Source: Tubiluchus corallicola (taxonomy: Eukaryota > Priapulida > Priapulimorpha > Priapulimorphida > Tubiluchidae). Taken from it: a stretch of 21,352 nt of DNA. Position 1 is the stretch's first letter. Every line of letters starts with the position of its first letter. The notes beneath the pieces are model-generated. The model saw only the letters and a list, made by a program, of their open reading frames with translations, was not told the DNA's origin and made no database searches. Location: assembly GCA_030141605.1 (NCBI GenBank), contig JAQGDQ010001911.1, positions 1-21,352 on the forward strand. The letters run 5' to 3'. Below are positions 11,941 through 21,352 of the stretch, piece after piece. The position numbers and the translations under genes were made by a program.

Positions 11941-12533
11941 CCACAAGCCTAGCCAACCACGGTCCATAAAGTGCCTAGCCTACATTACTACCTTGTAACG
12001 TGTACGCCGGTTTATAGCTTCAGATGCAGTTACGTAATAATTATCTGAAAACAACTTGGCTTGCATTGTATGCGCCGGCTGCACGCTGCACTGCACTCCA
12101 CGCTAAATTTACGCCGCGCACGAAACGGTGCGCATCTTTGTAATTCGCTAAAATGCCAAAATGCGTCCTAATATGGTGCGAGGATTCGCCCGGTTGACTT
12201 CACAGTTATGGTCGCTAATCGAGGATACGTACAAATATGGAGAACGCTTGTCTCTTGCCTGTTATAGACACGACAAGCACACTAATGGCTCTATATCCTC
12301 ATTACTCAGCAGGTTAAATTGAACCCGTGTTTTCATGGCAGCGCGCTCTATGAAGCAATGGATACAACGCTGTTTGATTAGTATCCCATAATGCTGTGTA
12401 AATACGGGCATTATTGCTGAGAGAGAAAATGTCAACAGTCAAAATTGACTTTTGAATACACGCGCTAGTGTTGATAATGAAGTGACAAAATATTATTGAT
12501 TTTTCCTTTAACTTTTCATCTTCTGGTTCAGTA
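11941..12533. other. No recognisable feature
   Basis: This is unique-looking, locally GC-richer sequence (around 12060-12200) between the 40-bp array and repeat X copy B. I see no credible open frame or structural RNA. Confidence 0.5.
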
Positions 12534-12926
12534 TTTAAAGTAAAAGAAAACCTTCCAATTGCATAAAGCGGAAAAATTCGTCTTGAAATTTTATATCACT
12601 TACGTACTGCCTTTTTGCATGCAGGACTTCAATCGGCAGTCACGCTGTATAAAACATGTAAATTTAAACTCCTGCGATGACCATTAGACGCAGCCATTTT
12701 GACGACAGGCCTTTGAAACAAGTTTAGATAACATTTTGTAAAGTTTGAAAAAATAATCAGAGCATTCCCACCACACATGTTACTAACTAAGTAAAATTTT
12801 AAATGACTGTATCTTTCAACAAGATCAAAAATACGTTTTTGGTTAGTGAGTGGTGCACCCTGGAGGGTGAGTCAGCGACATTTTATCAACTGGTGAAAAC
12901 ATTTTAAATAATTAAAAACTTTCTTT
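12534..12926 (+). repeat. Interspersed repeat X, copy B (3' truncated)
   Basis: It aligns with copies A and C from ATTTAAAGTAAAAGAAAAC through GACGCAGCCATTTTGACGAC and TGGTGCACCCTGGAGGGTGAG to CATTTTAAATAATTAAAA. It then stops at the TCA microsatellite. The far-end block TTTGCACGGAAAG seen in A and C is missing and does not resume convincingly beyond the microsatellite. Confidence 0.85.
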
Positions 12927-12963
12927 TCATCATCTCATCATCATCATCACCATCATCTTCGTT

Positions 12964-13042
<79 letters not shown>

Positions 13043-13083
13043 CCACCGACATCATCTTCGTCGTCGTCGTCGTCGTCATCACC
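12927..13083. repeat. TCA trinucleotide microsatellite
   Basis: This is a mostly TCA tract with a GTC run near 13059-13077, in the same style as the field at 937-1440. On the minus strand it reads as poly-Asp within an 83-codon frame, which is a repeat artefact. It sits at the point where repeat X copy B breaks off. Confidence 0.97.
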
Positions 13084-13335
13084 ATAAACTATATAAACTT
13101 TTTTTATTTTAAGTAGATTAACATACAGTAATATTACTAATCGGAGTTTTTTCACTGTGCAACAAATACGTTTTAGCTGAGGACAGACATGTACAACTGG
13201 TTACCAAGTTACATAGATGGTTGGTTCAAAAACACATGTAATCTATTAGTTAACACTTCAAATTCAACAGTAAAAAGCTCACAGAGTACAGCAGCGATAT
13301 CAGAAACAATTATCAATGTACATCATTCTAATTGT

Positions 13336-13836
13336 TATATATATATATATTAATTCTTTATTTGTCATAAAAACGGTTCACTCATTATAATAAAATTGAG
13401 TAAGCCTCAGCGTAATGTTAAAATAACAACACTGTTCAAGACAAATGCGTCCAGTGCAGACTAAAAAAAACTAAAGTGCAAACTATATACAATATAATGA
13501 ACATATTTACAAATACCATATTCAAATATTTTCACAAACAATTATAGGAAAGTACATTAAATTTTACATTACATAGTGCACACTATTTATACATTTAACA
13601 TTACGAAACACGAAACTAACATAACACGTATTACATTACATAATTTTTTTTAAAAAATTTCATTTTTAATCATTATATGTAGTCAGGGGCGGGGGTAGAT
13701 GAAAGTTGAGTCTGTGTAATTAGTATCAGATGCACAATGTGGAAGTTGAAACCTGTTATATTGATATTCTTTTAATTCCTTTTTAAAGTGGTGGAGAGAT
13801 TCTATTTGTTTTATTTCACTGGGTAGTAAGTTCCAT
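13336..13836 (-). pseudogene. LINE 3' end, 5'-truncated, minus strand
   Basis: On the minus strand the coding remnant spans 13835 down to the TGA at 13683-13685, about 50 residues. It begins WNLLPSEIKQIESLHHFKKE. The pattern W-N-x-L-P-x-E-I ... S-L-x-x-F-K-x-x-L-K is a familiar C-terminal signature of many LINE reverse-transcriptase proteins. A roughly 320-bp 3' UTR follows, with AATAAA at 13357-13362 (minus) and a short TA repeat tail (13336-13350). Everything upstream of WNLLP is absent, so it is a dead copy truncated by incomplete reverse transcription. The truncation point carries the inverted 50-bp duplication listed next. Family assignment rests on the motif only; clade is not determined. 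Confidence 0.8.
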
Positions 13837-13886
13837 TGAAATAAAACAAATAGAATCTCTCCACCACTTTAAAAAGAAATTAAAAG
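13769..13886. repeat. 50-bp inverted repeat, 18-bp loop, at the LINE truncation point
   Basis: The left arm 13769-13818 and right arm 13837-13886 are reverse complements with one mismatch, around an 18-bp loop (13819-13836). The left arm and loop are LINE coding sequence on the minus strand; the right arm is the same 50 bp on the plus strand. Beyond the arms the flanks are unrelated. It could form a long hairpin. Confidence 0.97.
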
Positions 13887-14359
13887 AAATGAACATATAC
13901 ATGTTTGTTATGCAAAATAACTGATGCTTCAATAACCACCATAAACTAATGAGTACAACTCAAAGTAGAAGAGTAGTTTTTGGAGTTTTCGTATACAAGC
14001 CACGTGACCTTGCAAGTTTCAACAATTTCCAACAAATTTCACCCACGAGCAGAATTCTTTACCTTGCGACTTTGGCTTCTAGTCCTGACTTGTTATTAAT
14101 ATCAAATCACTGTAACGTATCGGTCAAATCAAATATTGATCAGAGGGCAATTTCTGAGTAGTACGGCAACGATATTGAAAACTGGCGATATTTTTCATTG
14201 TGTTTATCTTCATCAAGTTGTGCACACAGAAGATGTCCTCTTGAGACACAGGTAGATTGTGACATTCTTACCCATTTATGAACCAAAATGAAACCGCAGA
14301 ACATGTCAACAGTGTGCAGTGAAAATGTGTGACAACATAGGAATGAGGTAAAAGTTGCC
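13887..14359. other. No recognisable feature
   Basis: There is a 70-codon plus-strand open frame at 13949-14161 with no domain I recognise and no supporting context. The rest is non-coding spacer. Confidence 0.5.
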
Positions 14360-14397
<38 letters not shown>

Positions 14398-14506
14398 GCT
14401 GTTGTTGTTGCTGCTTCTGTTTTCGCTGTTGCTGTTGTTGTTCTTGTTGTTGTTGCTGTTGTTGTTGTTGTTGTTGCTGCTGCTGCTGTTTTGTATTGTT
14501 GTCGTC

Positions 14507-14537
<31 letters not shown>

Positions 14538-14593
14538 TTGCTGCTGCTGCTGTTGTTGTTGTTGTTGCTGCTCCTGCTACTGCAGCTGTTTTG

Positions 14594-14657
<64 letters not shown>

Positions 14658-14843
14658 ATTGCTGCTGCTGCTGCTGTTTTGTGTTGTTGTTGTTGTTGTC
14701 GCCGTCGTCGTTGTTGTTATTGTTGTTGTTGTTGTTGCTGCTGCTCTGTTGTTGTTGCTGCTGCTGCAGCTGTTGTTGTTGTTGTTGTTGCTGCTGCTAC
14801 AGCTGTTGTTGTGCTGCTGCTGTTGCTGTTGTTGTCGTCGTCA
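14360..14843. repeat. TTG/CTG trinucleotide field
   Basis: TTG runs mix with CTG and GTC. The string CTGTTTTGTRTTGTTG recurs at 14487, 14586 and 14674 (steps of 99 and 88 bp), marking segmental duplications within the field. Poly-Cys, poly-Leu and poly-Val frames are artefacts. Confidence 0.97.
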
Positions 14844-15683
14844 AGTAAAGTCAATGTAGAACACAGAAGCAGACACACTATCAGTAATATCACACGTAGT
14901 ATTAATAGTAATTATTGTAATTGTAACATGTTGTAACGACAATGCTAGTTTACCTCATCGAATACACAAAGAAAAATGCATCTTAACCCATCCCCTGACA
15001 TGCCTGCTCACGCTTCGACATTTTTACATTTTATTTAATTAAGAGTTAAGCTGTCACTCGTAGACATGACCATCTTTAATAATCAAACATAATGCTTCTG
15101 ATTATTAAGCTCTTCTGAATGAACGAATCCAGTTTAGCTGTGGATTAGTAGAATTTAATATCGAATCCAATAAAGCAGCTACCTGTTGGTAAAGAGACTG
15201 AAGCTTTCATGTTCTGCTGTCGTTAACCCTTGAAGGATCGTAAAATCTTCTTATAGGATATGGAGACAAGACGGGAAACCTTTGTTGTTTGTAATGATTG
15301 CATCCAAATATACAGGGTGTCCTCAAAGTCCGTATATCTTTTGCTTCTCAATGTTCAATATATTTTTTTGTTTTTCTTGCTAATGAATTTATTCAATTCA
15401 ATTCTAATTTTTATTTCGCTAACCAAGACCATATAAAATACAAATACAGTACAAATACACATACATAAAATATATATATATACAGGGTTAGTAAATTAAA
15501 AACTAAATCAATTTTAGATGCTAATTATGTAATAATTCGTTTCATTTCACAAAAAAGCAAGATTTGACAAGTCTATGTGAGTTAATAACAGCAATTATAA
15601 TACTATTGCCAGTGTTCAGTAGTAACGTGCTTCGAACGATATAACATGATCTTCTGCGAATATGACTAAATGTGGAATGTGGC
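14844..15683. other. No recognisable gene; possible transposon-end motif
   Basis: TACAGGGTGTCCTCAAAGTC near 15311 resembles the CAGGGTGTCC-type ends seen on several animal DNA-transposon families. A second TACAGGGTTAG occurs near 15480, but in the same orientation, so they are not a terminal inverted pair. A short TA repeat lies at about 15470-15481. Confidence 0.35.
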
Positions 15684-16913
15684 AGAGATAGGTTCACACA
15701 CATGCCAGGAGCACTGTAATCGTAGATAGGTTTACATGTCAGAAGCACTGCAATCGTAGATAGGTTTACACACGTGCCAGAAGTACTGTAATCGTAGATA
15801 GGTTTACACACATGCCAGAAGTACTGTAATCGTAGCTAGGTTTACACACATGTCAGAAGTACTGTAATCGTAGATAGGTTTACACACATGCCAGAAGTAC
15901 TGTAATCGTAGCTAGGTTTACACACATGTCAGAAGTACTGTAATCGTAGCTAGGTTTACACACATGTCAGAAGCACTGTAATCGTAGATAGATTTACACA
16001 CATGTCAGAAGCACTGCAATCGTAGATAGGTTTACACACATGCCAGAAGTACTGTAATCGTAGATAGGTTTACACACATGCCAGAAGTACTGTAATCGTA
16101 GATAGGTTTACACACATGCCAGAAGCACTGCAATCGTAGATAGGTTTACACACATGCCAGAAGCACTGCAATCGTAGATAGGTTTACACACATGCCAGAA
16201 GCACTGCAATCGTAGATAGGTTTACACACATGCCAGAAGCACTGCAATCGTAGATAGGTTTACACACATGCCAGAAGCACTGCAATCGTAGATAGGTTTA
16301 CACACATGCCAGAAGCACTGCAATCGTAGATAGGTTTACACACATGCCAGAAGCACTGCAATCGTAGATAGGTTTACACACATGCCAGAAGCACTGCAAT
16401 CGTAGATAGGTTTACACACATGCCAGAAGTACTGCAATCGTAGATAGGTTTACACACATGCCAGAAGTACTGTAATCGTAGATAGGTTTACACACATGCC
16501 AGAAGTACTGCAATCGTAGATAGGTTTACACACATGCCAGAAGCACTGTAATCGTAGATAGGTTTACACACATGCCAGAAGCACTGTAATCGTAGATAGG
16601 TTTACACACATGCCAGAAGTACTGTAATCGTAGATAGGTTTACACACATGCCAGAAGCACTGTAATCGTAGAAAGGTTTACACACATGCCAGAAGCACTG
16701 TAATCGTAGATAGGTTTACACACATGCCAGAAGTACTGCAATCGTAGATAGGTTTACACACATGTCAGAAGTACTGTAATCGTAGAAAGGTTTACACACA
16801 TGTCAGAAGCACTGTAATCGTAGATAGGTTTACACACATGCCAGAAGTACTGTAATCGTAGATAGGTTTACACACATGCCAGAAGTACTGTAATCGTAGA
16901 TAGGTTTACACGC
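15684..16913. repeat. 38-bp minisatellite, about 32 units
   Basis: The unit is CGTAGATAGGTTTACACACA followed by TGCCAGAAGYACTGYAAT. Unit starts are 15721, 15755 and then every 38 bp to 16895; the unit at 15721 is 4 bp short. Eight consecutive units in the centre (GCACTGCAAT at 16125 to 16391, every 38 bp) share the same variant state, while both flanks mix TGTCAG/TGCCAG, GTACTG/GCACTG, CTGTAAT/CTGCAAT and AGATAGG/AGCTAGG/AGAAAGG. Confidence 0.98.
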
Positions 16914-17009
16914 ACACAAGAAAGACTAATCTGGTTTGACCAACATATTTCTTCTGGTACTACCACACAAACGGATAAAGAACTGACTAACACATAAACG
17001 GACAAATAC

Positions 17010-17112
17010 ATGGACAAGCAAGCAAACAAGCAAAAGACTAACCAAGCAACCAACCAACCAACCAAACAAACAAACAAACAAACAAACAAGCCATGAGATA
17101 AACAAACAAATA
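17010..17112. repeat. Degenerate CAAG/CAAC/AAAC tetranucleotide tract
   Basis: CAAG units pass into CCAA then AAAC units (pure AAAC about 17064-17089), followed by broken copies. Minus-strand open frames rich in Leu, Val, Cys and Phe across it are repeat artefacts. Confidence 0.9.
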
Positions 17113-17721
17113 ATGAGCATCACACTGACTAACCACACTGATCATCCAGACGACTGACTGACCGTGCTACTCACTGACCAACTGGCCAACTAGCAAGTTC
17201 TTACGCTAACCCTAGCTCAGCTTGAGCCTGAACACGTTGCAAGTTTGGTGACACGGTAATAAATTAAGTACCTAAAACTTCTGCACTTTACTCCTCTTTC
17301 AACGAAAAAATATCACTTATGATTTTCAAGAATTCTTTTCCTTTAATATCTAAAAACTAGCGATAGGTGCTCTGAGACAGTGACAGCTAATAATCATTAG
17401 ATTCTCAGTTCCGGTGAGTCTTCCTGTCTTGTCACTATTTCACAAACCGTCTTACCTGAATCATTATCAGCCTCCTACCAGCTACAAGGCCAACAAGACC
17501 TGTCCAGGAAGCCTTTTATAACGACGTTAAATTAGGTTTATTCTCCAGAAATCTTCAAAGACGGATCAATTACAAATTTGCTGGATTTAAGATGAGAATC
17601 GATGCAGCGGCGAGCGTATTGAAAAATCGTGCGCGCGTGTGTCAGAGAGAATCCTGGACAAAAACATGTTCATTTTATTCATTTATATATTTAAAACGTA
17701 ATCTTTATTAAAAAACAAATT
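17113..17721. other. No recognisable feature
   Basis: This is unique-looking sequence with short GACT/CCAACT-like degenerate repeats near 17145-17195 and nothing else identifiable. Confidence 0.5.
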
Positions 17722-17843
17722 ACAACAACAACAACAACAACAACAACAACAGCAGCAGCAGCAACTACAACAACAACAACAACAACAACAATAACAACAA
17801 CAGCTGCAGCAACAACAACAACAACAACAACAACAACAGCTGC

Positions 17844-17925
<82 letters not shown>

Positions 17926-17983
17926 GCAGCAGCAGCAGCAGCAACTACAACAACAACAACAACAACAACAGCAGTAGCAGCAC

Positions 17984-18062
<79 letters not shown>

Positions 18063-18074
18063 AATAATAATAAT
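17722..18074. repeat. CAA/CAG trinucleotide field
   Basis: CAA runs have CAGCAG, CAACTA and CAGCTG islands and end in an AAT run (18060-18074). It is the outer, microsatellite part of the left arm of the inner inverted duplication. The island order at about 17935-18015 is mirrored at about 20120-20215. Confidence 0.97.
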
Positions 18075-18747
18075 TACAAGAAAGTATAAAACACAAAATT
18101 ATGATAAGATATATAAATACAGAACAGGATAAAGTTTTACAGAAACAAGAGGCTAGTCTCTTGGATCAAAGCACTAAGAGTGCTTTAATAACATGAGATT
18201 TAGCGATTAGCAAATGATAAAAGTTTACTTATGTCTAAATCATCAGAAAGATCATTACAAATTACATCATCAAGATACGTGTGGTTATTTTTATTGTTTT
18301 CCTAATTATAGATACATTATAGATAGATACATTATAGATAGAGATAAATTATAGATACATGAGATATAGACTGCCTCATAGACTCCTAATGCCGAAGTAA
18401 AAATTTGAAAATCTTAATACAATAACAAGAATAACAATTTTCAGCTCAATGGTAACGTCGCTTTCGACGATTCAAAATTAATTTCATCGAATGCTCGTCA
18501 CATCTGTTGCAGACATTGGCCAGGCAGAATTTTAATACGCCATTAAAAAGAACTATGCCCTCAAGACTAGTAAACACGGTATGTAATCTACAACGCACTG
18601 CACGTTGCTATGTCAGTGGTTTGTCGATTCGAAATTCAACGTTGACTTACAATACGGGAAATCATTTTTACTTTCTTTCTTATTTTCCCATGCAGCATCA
18701 ACAATAGTCAGACACCGCGCCCGGTGATACTTAAAGCACAAGAAAAC
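17885..18747 (+). repeat. Inner inverted duplication, left arm
   Basis: This matches the reverse complement of 19179 to about 20285. The non-microsatellite part (18075-18747) pairs with 19179-19859 with few changes. Examples are TAGTCTCTTGGATC here against TAGTCTAAAGATTACGGATC in the partner, CTCAATGG against CTCAGATGG, and CGCGCCCGG against CGCGTACCCGG. The inner end lies just inside repeat X copy C, at AAGCACAAGAAAAC. The outer end dissolves into the CAA tract, so its position is approximate. A 66-codon open frame (18507-18707) has no recognisable domain. Confidence 0.93.
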
Positions 18748-19178
18748 TCTCCACTTACATAAAACTTAAAAATCGTCATGAAATTTTATACCACTTATGT
18801 ACTGCCTTTTTGCATGCAGTGCTTGCGTCGGCAGTAACGCTGTATAGAACTTGTAAATTTAAACATCCGCGATGACCATTAGGTGCAGCCATTTTAATGG
18901 TAGGTCGTTTGAAACAAGTTTAGATAACATTACGTGAAGTTGCAAAAAAATAATCAGAACATTCGTAGTGCACATGTTACTAACTAAGTAAAATTTTAAA
19001 TTACTGCATCTTGTCAATAAGATAAAAAATAAGTTTTTGGTTAGTGAGTGGCGCACCCTGGAGGGCGAGTCAGCGACATTTTACCAATTGGCACGAACAT
19101 TTTAAATTATTATTTCTAGTTACATAAGTCTTTCCAGCAAGTAAATGAAATGTTAAGTAATGTAGATTTGCACGGAAA

Positions 19179-19184
<6 letters not shown>
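18730..19184 (+). repeat. Interspersed repeat X, copy C, forming the spacer of the inverted duplication
   Basis: This is the best-preserved copy alongside A: TTAAAGCACAAGAAAAC, the GCAGCCATTTTAATGG core, TGGCGCACCCTGGAGGGCGAG, TCAGCGACATTTTACCAATT and TTTGCACGGAAAGTTTT. The first 18 bp or so belong to the left arm. The last bases (GTTTT) coincide with the start of the right arm, so X fills the 431-bp spacer 18748-19178. Confidence 0.88.
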
Positions 19185-20624
<1,440 letters not shown>

Positions 20625-20897
20625 AGTTTGTGATGTTTAGCTTGCTTGCCGTTAATTAAGTTTTTAGGCTATAATTTAATTATCAGAAACGCTTTCGCAA
20701 ACACGTGCAACACGCTCGTGGAAATCTGTGATGTTGAAAATTATGTTAATTTGTGATGTCGTCAATAGCTGGGGTCTTCCGCTGTTAATTGAGATCTTAA
20801 TATATTATTTAATTATCAAAAACACTACAGCATTATTGTACGTGTTAAACTATATACGTTCTACAAAATGGAATGTCCGATGTGATATGAAAAATCC
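20625..20897 (+). repeat. Interspersed repeat Y, copy 4 (partial dimer)
   Basis: A partial unit starts TTAGTTTGTGATG at 20625, directly after the TAT microsatellite. It joins at GCTTTCGCAAACACG to a second partial unit, which repeats TTAATTTGTGATG at about 20746 (121 bp later). It ends near ATGAAAAATCC. It is the inverted partner of copy 3. Confidence 0.85.
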
Positions 20898-21352
20898 GTG
20901 TTTGCATCTGACCGTCAACCTACCTTGCATTCCATTCATTCCGATAAATTAACTATCAACAATTTTCTAAAACACGCACAAGCTCAAACCTGCTAAGATG
21001 CTGTTGCGCATGCGCCACGAAAACCATTCATTATGAAAGCTTCATTCGCCGTGATTAATTATCAGCAAGTTGTGTTGGAATTATTCATCGCTGTTACAAA
21101 GCAAAACCATCTATCAATTTTGAAATACAAATATTCGTTTCGTAAAGACTAATAATTTAGCCAGTTTATGCAGAAGCGTAAGAATCAGCATGTTGAACTG
21201 AGTTTTGTATTTTCATAGGTAACTGGCTTTCTGATACATTGGTATCACAGCTACACATTCTTCTGTTTATTCTCAAAAAACCGATCAGTTGTTTTGGTTT
21301 GTTACGAAAAACAATGGCGAACTCATCGATGTCGTTGTTGTTGTTGTTGCTG

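Noticed and set aside
11052-11969. 198-, 126- and 65-codon frames with an apparent protein repeat (HSVTDLSALSNIGPF-like)
   Set aside because: The 40-bp unit is not a multiple of 3 and has no stop in any plus frame, so every frame stays open and cycles with 40-codon periodicity. No selection on a frame is visible.
13837-13886. Second LINE insertion in head-to-head orientation, or classic twin-priming inversion
   Set aside because: Only 50 bp of LINE sequence is present on the plus strand and it is an exact mirror of the adjacent arm; homology ends at 13886. A cDNA snap-back explains this more simply.
13949-14161. 70-codon open frame downstream of the LINE hairpin
   Set aside because: No recognisable domain or conserved motif, and no LINE-like continuation; probably chance.
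18507-18707. 66-codon open frame in the inner inverted arm
   Set aside because: No recognisable domain, and it lies in duplicated non-coding sequence; its length is within chance for AT-rich DNA.
20728-20952. 74-codon frame present twice (also 8929-9153 minus), similar in translation to 10553-10792 and to a stretch near 2801-2950
   Set aside because: The similarity follows from DNA homology of repeat Y. The fourth, partial unit (20625-20690) has an in-frame stop, no known domain is visible, and conservation is not concentrated at codon positions one and two as far as I can see.

Overview
This is non-coding eukaryotic DNA, almost certainly from an animal. I found no convincing host gene, RNA gene, operon or bacterial signal. 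The content points to a repeat-rich invertebrate: degenerate 3' ends of LINE (non-LTR) retrotransposons, a short hAT-like element with TTCGAA-rich ends, several ancient interspersed repeats, and very long micro- and minisatellites. I cannot name the species; a mollusc, annelid or cnidarian would fit, but that is a guess. By my hand tally, about 36% of the window is tandem repeat.

Left part (1-7440): interspersed repeat X (copy A), a TCA microsatellite, a TG tract inside a local duplication, a 377-bp hAT-like MITE, interspersed repeat Y (copy 1), a 455-bp TTTC tract, a 56-bp minisatellite, a 560-bp pentanucleotide field, and a LINE 3' end whose tail runs into a 148-bp GA tract.

Middle part (7440-13100): a 1.1-kb CAA field, a 1-kb segment (arm L) that returns inverted at the right end of the window, repeat Y (copy 2), a 40-bp minisatellite of 24 units with a 400-bp higher-order repeat, and repeat X (copy B) ending in a TCA tract.

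Right part (13100-21352): a 5'-truncated LINE with a 50-bp snap-back hairpin at its truncation point, a TTG field, a 38-bp minisatellite of about 32 units, then a large fold-back structure. Its arms of about 0.9-1.1 kb flank a 431-bp spacer made of repeat X (copy C). The right arm's TTG field joins directly to arm R, the inverted partner of arm L. The layout is therefore two nested inverted duplications with junctions in or next to microsatellites.

No genes cooperate here. The interest is structural: how microsatellites, retro-elements and inverted duplications have built the locus together. All long open frames come from low-complexity or stop-free tandem repeats, apart from the two LINE C-termini.
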